NCBI RefSeq assembly: GCF_004803505.1
Contig: NZ_SSWH01000007.1
Coordinates: 1-64,000, forward strand
Direction: 5' to 3'
Origin: Arthrobacter echini
Lineage (GTDB): Bacteria > Actinomycetota > Actinomycetes > Actinomycetales > Micrococcaceae
Length of the DNA stretch: 64,000 nucleotides
Made by a program: the position numbers and the translations under genes. Below, piece by piece: positions 17,172 to 26,230 of this stretch (its first letter is position 1; the number at the start of each line of letters is the position of its first letter). The notes beneath the pieces are model-generated. The model saw only the letters and a program-made list of their open reading frames with translations. It searched no databases and had not been told where the DNA came from.

Positions 17172-18532
17172 AGCAGGCCGTCCGCACCCGACGAGGCGTT
17201 CTCCGCCTGACGTAGCGGGTGCGCCGTGCCGGTCACGGCGGCCCAGCGCCCGGGGAAGTCGGGCATGGTCTTGGCGGTGGTGCCGATGTTCTCCACCTCG
17301 ACCCCCTCCACCACGAGCCCCAAAATGGCCCCGGCGGTCGCCATCCGGTGATCGTCGTAGGTATGGAAGACGCCTCCGTGCAGTGCTGCCGGCCGGATCA
17401 GCAGACCGTCGGCGGTCTCCTCGGCGTCGCCTCCGAGGCCGTTGATCTCCGCGACGAGTGCCGCGAGCCGATCGGTCTCGTGGCCACGCAGGTGGGCGAT
17501 GCCGGTGAGCATCGACGGCGTCGTCGCCAGCGCGCACAGGGCCGCGAGGGTGGGTGCGAGTTCCGACGTATCGGCGAAGCTGCCGCCGCGCAGTGTCGGG
17601 CCACCCGAGACGGTGAGGACGTCGCCGTCGAGGTCCACCGAGGCTCCCAGCAGCGGCAGGATGCTCCGCCACCGGTCGCCCACCTGCGTGGTGGTGCCCG
17701 GCCAGTGACGCACCCTGACGGTTCCGCCGGTCACGACGGCGGCAGCGAGGAACGGTCCGGCGTTGGAGAGATCGGGCTCGACCGTGATGTCGAAGGGGTT
17801 GATCTTTCCGGGTGTGATTCGCCAGTGGTTCGGCACGGAGTCATCGACCGCCACACCCACGGCGCGCAGGACCTCGACGGTCATCCGGATGTGATCGAGG
17901 CTCGGAACGGGGGCACCGACGTGCTCGAGGTGCAGGCCGTCCGTGAAGCGTGCCCCCACGAGCAGAAGCGCGGAGACGAACTGGGAGGACGCCGAGGCGT
18001 CGATCGCGAGCCGCCCGCCGCGGATGCCACCGCCGCCCGTGATCGAGAAGGGGAGGCTGCCCGCTCCGGCGTCGTCGAGGTGCAGGCCGAGTTCGCGCAG
18101 CGCGGTGATGATGCTGTCCATGGGACGACGGCGCGCATGCGGATCGCCGTCGAAGACCGTGGTGCCCGGGACGAGCCCGGCCAGTGGCGGTACGAAGCGC
18201 ATGACGGTGCCGGCGAGGCCGCAGTCGATGGTGCGGGGCGCAGGCCCGCTGTCCGGTGCCAGGGGATGCACGCGCAGATCCGGCACGGAGCCCGAATCAG
18301 CCGGCAGCTCCTCGACGACCGCGCCGAGGCTCCGTAGCGCATCGATCATCAGGGCGGTGTCCCGCGAGGCCAACGGCCTTCTGATGATGCTCGGACCATC
18401 GGCAAGCGCGGCGAGGATCAGGAACCGGTTCGTCAGTGACTTGGAGCCCGGGATCGAGACCTCCGCATCCACGGGACGAGTCAGGTGGGGGGCAGGCCAG
18501 AGATCCTGACCCCCACCTGATACTGCCGTCAC
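17168..18532 (-). CDS. aroA: 3-phosphoshikimate 1-carboxyvinyltransferase (EPSP synthase)
   Basis: 454 residues. It transfers enolpyruvyl from PEP to shikimate-3-phosphate in aromatic amino acid synthesis. The N-terminal PGSKSLTNRFLILAALADG contains the conserved Lys-Ser pair, with Thr in the usual position. GLAGTVMRF near residues 125-133 corresponds to the conserved GNAGTAMR region in its actinobacterial form. The C-terminal TYDDHRMATAGAILGL is the catalytic DDHR segment. It overlaps rsgA downstream. The stop of the DoxX-like gene lies only 4 nt upstream, so the group may be one transcript. Confidence 0.95.
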   Translation of the reverse strand: MTAVSGGGQDLWPAPHLTRPVDAEVSIPGSKSLTNRFLILAALADGPSIIRRPLASRDTALMIDALRSLGAVVEELPADSGSVPDLRVHPLAPDSGPAPRTIDCGLAGTVMRFVPPLAGLVPGTTVFDGDPHARRRPMDSIITALRELGLHLDDAGAGSLPFSITGGGGIRGGRLAIDASASSQFVSALLLVGARFTDGLHLEHVGAPVPSLDHIRMTVEVLRAVGVAVDDSVPNHWRITPGKINPFDITVEPDLSNAGPFLAAAVVTGGTVRVRHWPGTTTQVGDRWRSILPLLGASVDLDGDVLTVSGGPTLRGGSFADTSELAPTLAALCALATTPSMLTGIAHLRGHETDRLAALVAEINGLGGDAEETADGLLIRPAALHGGVFHTYDDHRMATAGAILGLVVEGVEVENIGTTAKTMPDFPGRWAAVTGTAHPLRQAENASSGADGLL

Positions 18533-18536
18533 GGAG

Positions 18537-19085
18537 CTAGGAACCGACGACGTCGGATGCAGTCTTCCGCACGGCCTTGTCGGCCTTCTTCAGCTGCTTG
18601 CGCGCGTCCTTGCGCACCCCTGCAACGTTCTTGCGGGCACCCGAGGCCAGGTGCCCGGCACGCCAGGCGACGCCCGGGCGACCGTTGGTGTCCACGGCAG
18701 CCAGCAGGACCGCGCCGACGAGGGAGAGATTCTTCAGCAACTGCGAACGCCGGGCCTTCTTGTCCTCGGGAGTCTTGGCGTCCGCCGCACGGTAGTCCAC
18801 CATCGTGTTCACCGTCGCGGTGATGGTGAGCAGCAGCGCGGACAGGCGCGAGAAACGCCCGATGCCGAGCAGCAGGGCTGCCCCGACCTGGGTTGCCCCG
18901 AGCACCTGGCCCACGAGCTTCTCGTTGTCGGTGACTGCTCCGAGGGAGGGAACCACCTTGGTGGCCCCGGCGAGGACGGGCTTGAGCTGGGGCGCGGTGG
19001 TGCCGGCATTGCGGAGCCTCTCAACACCCGAGAGGACGAAGCTGCCGGCGATGAGGGGTCTGGCGAGTACACGGACAAGGGTCAT
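18537..19085 (-). CDS. DoxX-family membrane protein
   Basis: 182 residues from an ATG at 19085 rather than from in-frame starts further upstream. Four hydrophobic helices lie within residues 1-140, with the DoxX-like opening LARPLIAGSFVLSGVERLRN and the segment LGATQVGAALLLGIGRFSRLSALLL. The C-terminal 45 residues are a Lys/Arg-rich soluble tail (KKADKAVRKTASD), which is unusual for the family. DoxX proteins are linked to oxidative-stress and thiol systems in mycobacteria. The divergent sigH is a thiol-stress sigma gene, so a shared stress role is possible but not shown. Confidence 0.82.
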   Translation of the reverse strand: MTLVRVLARPLIAGSFVLSGVERLRNAGTTAPQLKPVLAGATKVVPSLGAVTDNEKLVGQVLGATQVGAALLLGIGRFSRLSALLLTITATVNTMVDYRAADAKTPEDKKARRSQLLKNLSLVGAVLLAAVDTNGRPGVAWRAGHLASGARKNVAGVRKDARKQLKKADKAVRKTASDVVGS

Positions 19086-19241
19086 AACTGCCTCCAGGTT
19101 CCCGGCGAGCTGCGCCGGGCTCGGTTGTGTTGTACGAAGCATGCCGACTCTAGTTTGGCACGACCGCTCATGCGGGGCGATCCTCGCTCCACGGGCCAGT
19201 GGTACCTGACCCGTGGTAGTACGGCCAGTAGGTGGCGGACC

Positions 19242-19267
19242 GGAATAAGCCAACTGCCACCGGGGTT
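19242..19267 (+). promoter_or_regulatory. SigH/SigR-type autoregulated promoter
   Basis: GGAAT at 19242-19246 and GTT at 19265-19267 are separated by exactly 18 nt. This matches the known consensus of SigR/SigH-group ECF sigma factors. It lies upstream of sigH itself, so positive autoregulation during disulfide stress is expected. Confidence 0.8.
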
Positions 19268-19425
19268 GGAAAGGACAGGACGAACAGGTCGGCGGAGAGG
19301 TGACACAACGGATGACGGGTACACGTACCGAGACAATCGAGAGGTCGGACTTCCAGCTGTCAACGAGCCCTCAGCACGATCGGGCCACAGCCCGCGGGGA
19401 GCGTGGCCGAGTAGACTTCAGCTCG

Positions 19426-20151
19426 ATGAATACAACAGCACCCGTGGGCAGCAATCCGGCGGAAGACGCCGAGCTCGACGTCTCGATGGAATCGGACGTC
19501 GATCGCAAGGCGAGGTTCGAGCGCGACGCGATGCAGTACGTCGACCAGCTCTACTCCGCAGCGATGCGGATGGCGAGGAACCCCAGTGACGCCGAGGATC
19601 TGGTGCAGGAGGCCTACACCAAGGCCTTCTCCGCCTTCCACCAGTACAAGCCGGGAACCAACCTCAAGGCATGGCTGTACCGGATCCTGACGAACACCTA
19701 CATCAATCTGTATCGGAAGCGTCAGCGTGAGCCGTTGCAGTCGCACTCCGACACGATCGAGGACTGGCAGCTCGCCAAGGCCGCCGAACACACCTCCAGC
19801 GGCCTGCGCTCCGCCGAGGTCGAGGCGCTCGATCATCTCCCCGACTCGGACGTGAAGAGCGCGCTGCAGTCCATTCCGGAGGACTTCCGCCTCGCCGTGT
19901 ATTTCTCCGACGTGGAGGGCTTCGCGTACAAGGAGATCGCGGAGATCATGAACACGCCCATCGGGACCGTGATGTCCCGCCTGCACCGCGGCCGCAAACT
20001 GCTGCGCGACAGCCTCTCCGAGTACGCACACGAGCGCGGACTCGGCGCTGCACGCGGTTCGGGCACCAGTACCAGCACAGGAAACGGAAATACTGCCCCT
20101 GCGAAGACAGCGGCGGCGTCGACGACCAAGGAACAGGAGACGACGAAATGA
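19426..20151 (+). CDS. sigH: ECF sigma factor of the SigH/SigR redox-stress group
   Basis: 241 residues from the ATG at 19426. Region 2 contains [17 protein letters not shown] (about residues 56-72). Region 4 contains the helix-turn-helix [30 protein letters not shown]. This matches the SigR/SigH group that answers thiol oxidation. The same frame stays open upstream to 19300-19312, where a GGAGAGG site precedes in-frame GTG and ATG codons, so a form longer by about 38 residues is possible. The gene overlaps its anti-sigma gene by 4 nt. A Thr/Ser/Gly tail of about 35 residues follows region 4. Confidence 0.94.
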   Translation: MNTTAPVGSNPAEDAELDVSMESDVDRKARFERDAMQYVDQLYSAAMRMARNPSDAEDLVQEAYTKAFSAFHQYKPGTNLKAWLYRILTNTYINLYRKRQREPLQSHSDTIEDWQLAKAAEHTSSGLRSAEVEALDHLPDSDVKSALQSIPEDFRLAVYFSDVEGFAYKEIAEIMNTPIGTVMSRLHRGRKLLRDSLSEYAHERGLGAARGSGTSTSTGNGNTAPAKTAAASTTKEQETTK

Positions 20152-20408
20152 GCGACTGCCGGAATCTCGGCGACTGCGCCGACTCGAGGATCGAGCGACT
20201 CTACGAGTACCTCGACGGCGCGCTGTCGCAGCAGGATCTCGTGGACATCAAGCAGCACCTGGATGCGTGCCCGGCATGCGCCGAGGAATATGATCTCGAA
20301 CGCGTGATCCGTTCCGTGGTGAAGCGCTCCTGCACCGAAGTGGCTCCTGACACGCTGAAGGCCGATATTCTCGGTCGCATCAATCACCTCAGGACCGTGA
20401 ATCACTGA
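20148..20408 (+). CDS. rsrA: Redox-sensing zinc anti-sigma factor, RsrA type
   Basis: 86 residues. The ZAS signature H37-x3-C41-x2-C44 is present in [11 protein letters not shown]. Additional cysteines at positions 10 and 62 match the places used for the redox switch in RsrA. In the reduced, zinc-bound form it should hold SigH inactive; disulfide formation releases the sigma factor. Its start overlaps the sigH stop (ATGA), giving coupled expression. It is followed by a strong bidirectional terminator. Confidence 0.93.
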   Translation: MSDCRNLGDCADSRIERLYEYLDGALSQQDLVDIKQHLDACPACAEEYDLERVIRSVVKRSCTEVAPDTLKADILGRINHLRTVNH

Positions 20409-20499
20409 GAGCACGGAATGCCCGGGTGCTGACCGCCCCCGGGGTCCGCGAAGCCGGCATTGTCGCGGCGAGGACGCGGAACCAGGTCGGGCCTACCAA

Positions 20500-20537
20500 G
20501 AAGGACCTCCGAGACCCAAGGGTGTCGGAGGTCCTTC
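20500..20537. terminator. Bidirectional terminator between rsrA and bL37
   Basis: GAAGGACCTCCGA (20500-20512) pairs perfectly with TCGGAGGTCCTTC (20525-20537). It serves rsrA from the left and the convergent 24-residue gene from the right. Confidence 0.9.
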
Positions 20538-20555
20538 TCGTTCATGCTGCCTGGA

Positions 20556-20630
20556 TCAGGCGTTGGGGCGCTTGCCGTGGTTCGCGCTGCTGCGCTTCCG
20601 GTCGCGGCGCTTGCGTGCTCGCTTGCTCAT
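20556..20630 (-). CDS. Tiny basic ribosomal protein bL37 (AURKAIP1/COX24 domain)
   Basis: 24 residues ending in ANHGKRPNA, with 10 Lys or Arg residues. The sequence matches the very short actinobacterial protein seen bound to the 50S subunit in mycobacterial ribosomes (bL37), also annotated as an AURKAIP1/COX24 domain protein. A GGAG ribosome-binding site precedes the ATG at 20630. It is easily missed because of its size. Its terminator is shared with rsrA. Confidence 0.88.
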   Translation of the reverse strand: MSKRARKRRDRKRSSANHGKRPNA

Positions 20631-20759
20631 GGCTGTCTCCTTCTCCACATAGGCTCGGCTGGCAGGACTGCTCCTGAGTATCCCACACAGCCGGGCACGT
20701 CCGCCAAAGCGTGCGCTTAGGATGAGGAGCACCATTCGCCACCGAAGGAGCACACGTCT

Positions 20760-21725
20760 ATGCGCGCGGTCTATGCTGCAACCCAGTCCGGAGACAATCC
20801 CCTGACCGGACTCACGGTCGGTGAACTCGAGGTACCCGAGGCTCCGGCGGACTTCCGACGGGTCCGGGTTGTCGCGTCGAGTCTGAATCACCACGATCTG
20901 TGGTCGCTGCAGGGTGTGGGACTGCCCGGGGAGCGCCTGCCGATGGTCCTCGGCTGTGATGCGGCCGGGGTCGACGACGACGGCAACGAGGTGATCGTCC
21001 ACGGTGTGGTGTCCTCACCCGAGTGGCGCGGTGACGAGACGCTGGATCCCAGACGGTCGCTGTTGTCCGAGCGCTATCCGGGGACCATGGCCGAGTACGT
21101 CTGGGTACCGGAACGCAATCTCGTGCCCAAGCCACCGGAACTGTCTTTCGAGGAGGCGGCCTGCCTGCCGACCGCATGGCTCACCGCGTACCGCATGCTC
21201 TTCACGGTCTCACCGGCGATGCCGGGGTCCACGGTCCTCGTGCAGGGCGCAGGAGGCGGTGTGGCCTCCGCGGTGATCTCCCTGGCTGCCGCTGCCGGGT
21301 TCCGCGTCTGGGCCACGAGTCGCAGTGAGGCCAAGCGGCAGCGTGCCCTGGAACTCGGCGCGGACCAGGTGTTCGACGCCGGTGAGCGACTGCCCGACCG
21401 CGTGGACGTCGTGTTCGACTCGGTGGGGGAGGCCACCTGGGCCCATTCGCTCCGTTCCCTCGTGCCCGGTGGAGCGGTAGTGACCTGCGGTGCGACGAGC
21501 GGGCCCGCTCCTTCGGCTGATCTGAACCGGGTGTTCTTCCTCCAGCTGCGCGTGCTGGGGTCCACCATGGGCACCAGGGAGGAACTGCTCCGCCTCGCCC
21601 GTTTCCTGGTCATGACGGGCGTCCGTCCGGTCATCGACGACGTCCTTCCCCTCGACGACGCCGCCGCCGGCTTCCAGCGACTGCTCGACGGCGACGTCTT
21701 CGGAAAGATCGTGTTCCGCCACTGA
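20760..21725 (+). CDS. Zinc-binding-type alcohol dehydrogenase/quinone oxidoreductase (MDR family)
   Basis: 321 residues. The N-terminal GroES-like domain is followed by the nucleotide-binding GAGGGVASAVISLA near residues 164-177, a variant of the family's GAAGGVG loop. The charged site ATSRSEAKRQRA suggests NADPH use. The end FGKIVFRH is typical of quinone oxidoreductase-like MDR enzymes. The zinc-binding cysteines of true alcohol dehydrogenases are absent. Its substrate is unknown. A leader with a GGAG site (20749-20752) precedes the ATG. It converges on the oligopeptide transporter operon through a shared terminator. Confidence 0.85.
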   Translation: MRAVYAATQSGDNPLTGLTVGELEVPEAPADFRRVRVVASSLNHHDLWSLQGVGLPGERLPMVLGCDAAGVDDDGNEVIVHGVVSSPEWRGDETLDPRRSLLSERYPGTMAEYVWVPERNLVPKPPELSFEEAACLPTAWLTAYRMLFTVSPAMPGSTVLVQGAGGGVASAVISLAAAAGFRVWATSRSEAKRQRALELGADQVFDAGERLPDRVDVVFDSVGEATWAHSLRSLVPGGAVVTCGATSGPAPSADLNRVFFLQLRVLGSTMGTREELLRLARFLVMTGVRPVIDDVLPLDDAAAGFQRLLDGDVFGKIVFRH

Positions 21726-21743
21726 GTCCCCCGTCACTCGGGC

Positions 21744-21772
21744 GGGCGGTTCCCGACGGTCGCGAACCGCCC
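21744..21772. terminator. Bidirectional terminator
   Basis: GGGCGGTTC (21744-21752) pairs with GAACCGCCC (21764-21772). It abuts the stop codon of the peptide transporter ATPase on the minus strand and ends the oxidoreductase gene on the plus strand. Confidence 0.8.
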
Positions 21773-23554
21773 CTACTCCTCGGAGCCGGCGGCTAGGATC
21801 ACGGAGCGTTGCTCACGGCGCATGGACTGCTCTTGCGGATCGGGTACGGGCGCGGCGGCGAGCAGCCGTCGCGTGTAGGGATCCCGCGGATACTTCAGGA
21901 CCTGTTCCGTGCTGCCCTGCTCCACCAGGCGCCCCTTGTTGAGCACGGCGATGTGACTGGCGAGGAGTTCGACCACGGCGAGGTCGTGGCTCACGAACAG
22001 GCATGCGAAACCCCGCTCCCGCTGCAGGTCCTGCAGCAGTTCGAGCACCTTGGCCTGCACCGAGACGTCCAGCGCGGAGGTCGGCTCGTCGGCGACGAGA
22101 AGATCCGGCCGGAGGGACAGGGCTCGGGCGATGCCCACGCGCTGCCGCTGCCCACCGGAGAGCTCGTGGGGATATCTGTTCCGGAAGGCGACCGGGAGCT
22201 GCACGTCCTCCAGCAGGCCGGCTACGCGGGTGTCCAGCTCCTCGCGGCCCAGCTTCTCGTGGAGCAGCAGGGGCTCGCCGATGCTGTCGCCGATGGACAG
22301 CCGCGGATTCAGGGAGGCTGCAGGATCCTGGAAGACGATCGCGAACTTCTTGCGTAGCGGCTTGAGCTTGCGTGCGCTGAGCGTAGTGATATCGGTGCCG
22401 CCGATCGTGATGCTGCCACCCGAGGTCCTGATCAGACCGGTGACGGCCCGGGCGATCGTGGACTTGCCCGACCCGGACTCGCCGACGAGGCCCATGACCT
22501 CACCCGGATTGATGGTGAGCGAGACTCCGCTGACGGCCTTGAAGGGCGGCTGACGGAAGCGGCCCGGGTACTCGATGTCGACGTCGACGAGTTCCAGCGC
22601 AGGCTCGACCCCCGAGGCATTCTGGCTCTCCTGGGCCACCCGTGCTTCCTCGGCATACTCCTCGTGGATCTGCAGGCGCCCGTCCACGACCTCGACATCG
22701 GTCAGCACACCGCCGACCTTCGACCCGAGGTGGGGCACCGCCCCGAGGAGCTGCTTCGTGTAGTCCTGGGTCGGGGAGGAGAACAACTGTGCGGTCGGAG
22801 CGGCCTCGACGATCCGGCCCTTCTCCATCACGACCACGTGATCGGCGAGGTCGGCGACGACCCCCATGTCGTGCGTGATGAGCAGCACGGCACTGTTGAG
22901 GCGTTTGTTCAGGGTGCGCAGCAGCTCCAGGACCTCGGCCTGCACCGTGACGTCGAGCGCCGTCGTCGGTTCGTCGGCGATGAGCAGCATCGGGTCGTTG
23001 GCCAGGGCGATGGCGATCATGGCGCGCTGGCGCTGGCCGCCCGAGAACTGGTGGGGGAAGGAGTCGTAGCGCCGCTCCGCCTCAGGGATCTCGACCATGA
23101 GCAGCAGCTCGATGGCCCGCTTCTTCGCGTCCGCTGGGGAGAGCTCGGTGTGCTGCTCGATGGCTTCGCGGATCTGCTCGCCCACGGTCAGGACGGGGTT
23201 CAGTGCCGTCATGGGCTCCTGGAAGATCATGGCGATGTCGTTGCCCCGTACCTTGCGCAGCGTGCTCTGCGGAGCGCCGATCAGCTCGTTGCCGAGCATC
23301 TTCGCGCTGCCCGTGCAGCGCCCGTTGCGGGGCAGCAGGCCGAGCAGGGCCAGCGAGGACATGCTCTTGCCAGATCCTGATTCCCCGACGATCGCGAGGA
23401 TCTCGCCGGGCCGGATCTCGTAGGAGACGTCCTCGGCCGCCATGACCCATTCGTTGTCCACGTTGAACTCGACACCGAGTCCCGAGACCGCGAGGATGGG
23501 CCCGGTGCCGACCGGGGTCTGTTCGTCGGTGATGACGACGGTACTGGAGCTCAT
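21773..23554 (-). CDS. Double ABC ATPase of an oligopeptide importer (OppD-OppF fusion)
   Basis: 593 residues with two complete nucleotide-binding domains. Domain 1 has Walker A GESGSGKSM near residues 56-64 and signature FSGGQRQR near 170. Domain 2 has Walker A GESGSGKST near 361-369 and signature LSGGQRQR near 467. Each is followed by an oligopeptide/dipeptide transporter C-terminal extension, such as YTRRLLAAAPVP. Single-chain fusion of the two ATPases is common in actinobacterial Opp/Dpp systems. The start overlaps the oppC stop by 1 nt. Confidence 0.93.
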   Translation of the reverse strand: MSSSTVVITDEQTPVGTGPILAVSGLGVEFNVDNEWVMAAEDVSYEIRPGEILAIVGESGSGKSMSSLALLGLLPRNGRCTGSAKMLGNELIGAPQSTLRKVRGNDIAMIFQEPMTALNPVLTVGEQIREAIEQHTELSPADAKKRAIELLLMVEIPEAERRYDSFPHQFSGGQRQRAMIAIALANDPMLLIADEPTTALDVTVQAEVLELLRTLNKRLNSAVLLITHDMGVVADLADHVVVMEKGRIVEAAPTAQLFSSPTQDYTKQLLGAVPHLGSKVGGVLTDVEVVDGRLQIHEEYAEEARVAQESQNASGVEPALELVDVDIEYPGRFRQPPFKAVSGVSLTINPGEVMGLVGESGSGKSTIARAVTGLIRTSGGSITIGGTDITTLSARKLKPLRKKFAIVFQDPAASLNPRLSIGDSIGEPLLLHEKLGREELDTRVAGLLEDVQLPVAFRNRYPHELSGGQRQRVGIARALSLRPDLLVADEPTSALDVSVQAKVLELLQDLQRERGFACLFVSHDLAVVELLASHIAVLNKGRLVEQGSTEQVLKYPRDPYTRRLLAAAPVPDPQEQSMRREQRSVILAAGSEE

Positions 23555-24585
23555 TACTGCTTCACCCTTGTCTGCTTGGGATCGAACGCATCGCGGAGAC
23601 CGTCACCGATGAAGTTGACGGCCAGGGCGATACCGATGATGAAGGCGCCGGGCCACAGGAACAGCCATGGACGCACCGTGAGCGCGGAACGGTTGTCGTT
23701 GATGGCCTTGCCCAGCGAGGTGTCCGGAGCGGTCACCCCGAGCCCGAGATAGCTCAGCGCGGTCTCGAGCAGGATCGCGCCGGAGATCGCCAGCGTCGTC
23801 GAGACGATGATCACGCCCACCGTGTTGGGCAGGATGTGGCGGAAGATGATCCGGGCCGAACTGGCCCCCACGGATTTCGCGGACTCGACGAACTCCTTCT
23901 CGCGCAGTGACAGGAACTCGCCGCGGACCAGGCGCGCCAGACCGGTCCAGGTCACGACGCCGAGGAACAGGGCGAACGGGACGATACCCGCCCTGGCGAC
24001 GATCCCGGCCACCGCAGCTGCGATGACCAGGGTGGGGATGGTGATGACGACGTCGGTGATGCGCATCAGGACCGCCTCTGTCCAGCCGCGGAAGTAGCCC
24101 GCGATCGCGCCGACCGTGGTGCCGATGACCATGGCCACGAGCCCGACGATGAAGGCGATGATCAGAGAGGTCTGCGTGCCGCGCATCGTCAGGGCGAAGT
24201 AGTCACGCCCGAGGACGTCCTGCCCGAAGGGATGCTCACCGAGGCTGAAGGGCCACAGCGTCAGGGTGGGCCTGCCCTCGTTGAAGCGGTCGGCCAGGAC
24301 GTCGTACTCCTTGTCCCACCAGCCCGGGATCCCGGCGTACCCGATGGAACTGAACGCCAGGATGATGATCAGGATCAGCAGGGTGATGCCGGCCAGGGCG
24401 CCCTTGTGCCGGAAGAACCGCTCCCGGATCAGGCGTCCCTGGCTCTTGGCCTCGGTCTGGACGCGGTCCACCTGCTGCTGTGTGCGGGGTTCCGTCGCGA
24501 TGTCGGAGTCCTGGGTCAGCAGGTTCAGCTCCGACAGTTCGACCGATGCGCGGGAGTCGTCCGGCTGCTTGTCGTTCGTACTCAT
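23554..24585 (-). CDS. Oligopeptide ABC transporter permease, OppC-like
   Basis: 343 residues. A charged N-terminus of about 65 residues leads to one helix, an extracytoplasmic segment, and then the binding-protein-dependent transport domain with five helices. The EAA loop is visible as EFVESAKSVGASSARIIFRHILPN. The family N-terminal OppC_N segment (RFFRHKGALAGITLL) is present. It forms the translocation pore with the OppB-like protein encoded upstream (10 nt apart). Confidence 0.92.
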   Translation of the reverse strand: MSTNDKQPDDSRASVELSELNLLTQDSDIATEPRTQQQVDRVQTEAKSQGRLIRERFFRHKGALAGITLLILIIILAFSSIGYAGIPGWWDKEYDVLADRFNEGRPTLTLWPFSLGEHPFGQDVLGRDYFALTMRGTQTSLIIAFIVGLVAMVIGTTVGAIAGYFRGWTEAVLMRITDVVITIPTLVIAAAVAGIVARAGIVPFALFLGVVTWTGLARLVRGEFLSLREKEFVESAKSVGASSARIIFRHILPNTVGVIIVSTTLAISGAILLETALSYLGLGVTAPDTSLGKAINDNRSALTVRPWLFLWPGAFIIGIALAVNFIGDGLRDAFDPKQTRVKQ

Positions 24586-24594
24586 GGGTCAGTC

Positions 24595-26127
24595 CTAGCT
24601 CAGGGTGATGCGTGGATCGAGGAAGGCGTAGGCGATGTCGGCCAGCATGTTGAAGAGCACTGCTGCTGTACCGACGACCAGGAAGAACGCCATGACCGGG
24701 CCGGGGTCCACCGCGTTGATGCCGTCGACGAAGAGCTTGCCCATGCCGTTCCAGCCGAAGACCTGCTCGGTGATGACGGCGCCGCCCAGCACTCCGGCGA
24801 AGTCGAAGGCCATGAGCGTGGTGATCGGGATCATCGCGTTGCGGAAGGCGTGCTTGACCAGGACCGTCCGTTCGCTCAGGCCCTTGGCCCTCGCGGTGCG
24901 GATGTAGTCCTGGTTCATGACGTCGAGCTGGCTGGCCCTCGTGTACCGGGTGTAGGTGGCGAAGGAGATCAGTGTCAGGGCGATCGTCGGCAGCACCAGG
25001 TGCAGCGCGTAGTCGAGATTGATCTCCCAGAAGGTGCCCTCCAGATTGGCGGACTGCGACCCCGTGGTGGGGATGGGACGCCCGCCGGCCTTGGCTGACA
25101 GGGTGGGATAGGCCTGGAGCAGGCGATCCAGGACGATCAGCAGGCTCACCGAGACCGCGATCACCGCGCCGATCCTTGCCGCCTGGGTCCGGAAGGGGCC
25201 CCCGATGACCCCGGCCACCACGTAGGAGATGACGGCCAGCAGGATCACCAGAGCCACGAGTACGAGCCAGTTCGGATCGTTCAGGAGCGGGACGGACGCG
25301 AGATAGCCCGCGAAGCTGACCGCTGCGGCAGCGAGCGCGGCATGGAGCACGCGACGACGTCGGAATCCTGCGAGCAGTGCCGTCCACAGCACGGCGATGC
25401 CGGCAGCGGAGACGAGCATGCCCACGACGCCGAGACCCGGCGTCACGAACCACCCGGTCACGAGCAGCAGGTAGAGCCCCACGGCCGTCACTGCGGCGGC
25501 GACGGCGAAGACGACGAGTCGTCGCCGGCGGTCACCGCCGACGACCACCGCCCAGATCACGCCGGCGACCACCCCTATCAGGGCGATCGTGAGATAGGAG
25601 AACTGTGGATTGTCCAGCCAGGTGTTCAGGTCGATCGCCAGGTACTGCTTGAGCAGGGTGGAGAGCCAGAAGAGCGGCAGGGAGAACAGCAGGAACGAGA
25701 CGAAGGTGATCGAGTAGTCAAAGACGCTGTACTGGCGGATCGCGGTGACGATGCCGACGACGACGCCGAGCACCAGCGCGAGGACCGTGGCGACCACGAC
25801 GAGGCGCAGCGTGGAGCCGATGGCGTTCTCGAGCTGCGGCAGGACGGCGGCACCGGTGCGGTCCTGCCCGAGCGTGCACGAGACCCCGCCGGGGACGAGA
25901 CAGTGGCCGACATCCTGCAACCAGAGGAAGTAGCGGGGGATCGGCGCGACGTCCAGATTCATGGCTGCTGTCCGCGCGGCGATGGTGGCGGCCTTCTGCG
26001 GGCCGCTCGTCTCACCCAGATCCTCGAAGGGGTCGCCCGAGGAGATGGTGAGGAAGTACATCAGGGTGGTCGCCGCGAGCGTGATGAAGAACGAGATGAT
26101 GGTGCGCTTGACGATGAAGTAGAACAC
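24595..26127 (-). CDS. Oligopeptide ABC transporter permease, OppB-like, with large membrane insertion
   Basis: 510 residues, against about 310 for a usual OppB. The N-terminal helix and the first two permease helices (to about residue 165) and the C-terminal part with the EAA loop (DYIRTARAKGLSERTVLVKHAFRNA, about 400-425) are normal. Between them, at about 170-375, lies an insertion of roughly 190 residues that contains about six extra hydrophobic helices. The frame is uninterrupted and codon use is like its neighbours. The insertion could form an accessory membrane domain. It lies just after the peptide-binding protein gene, separated by a hairpin. Confidence 0.9.
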   Translation of the reverse strand: MFYFIVKRTIISFFITLAATTLMYFLTISSGDPFEDLGETSGPQKAATIAARTAAMNLDVAPIPRYFLWLQDVGHCLVPGGVSCTLGQDRTGAAVLPQLENAIGSTLRLVVVATVLALVLGVVVGIVTAIRQYSVFDYSITFVSFLLFSLPLFWLSTLLKQYLAIDLNTWLDNPQFSYLTIALIGVVAGVIWAVVVGGDRRRRLVVFAVAAAVTAVGLYLLLVTGWFVTPGLGVVGMLVSAAGIAVLWTALLAGFRRRRVLHAALAAAAVSFAGYLASVPLLNDPNWLVLVALVILLAVISYVVAGVIGGPFRTQAARIGAVIAVSVSLLIVLDRLLQAYPTLSAKAGGRPIPTTGSQSANLEGTFWEINLDYALHLVLPTIALTLISFATYTRYTRASQLDVMNQDYIRTARAKGLSERTVLVKHAFRNAMIPITTLMAFDFAGVLGGAVITEQVFGWNGMGKLFVDGINAVDPGPVMAFFLVVGTAAVLFNMLADIAYAFLDPRITLS

Positions 26128-26175
26128 GAAGGGGCTCCTAGGAGGCGCTGCAGACGGCGGCGGTAGCTGGCACGG

Positions 26176-26205
26176 GGACGGGCAGGCCCGCAGGCCTGCC
26201 CGTCC
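26176..26205 (-). terminator. Strong intercistronic hairpin between the binding-protein gene and oppB-like gene
   Basis: GGACGGGCAGGC (26176-26187) and GCCTGCCCGTCC (26194-26205) form a perfect 12-bp stem with a 6-nt loop. The position, just after the first gene of the operon, fits partial termination or mRNA stabilisation that makes much more binding protein than permease. Confidence 0.75.
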
Positions 26206-26230
26206 TCACGCGGTCATCCGTGGACCGCTG

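Noticed and set aside
19086-19253. Longer DoxX-like protein starting at 19253
   Set aside because: The added residues have no membrane or family features, while the ATG at 19085 starts directly at the family's first helix.
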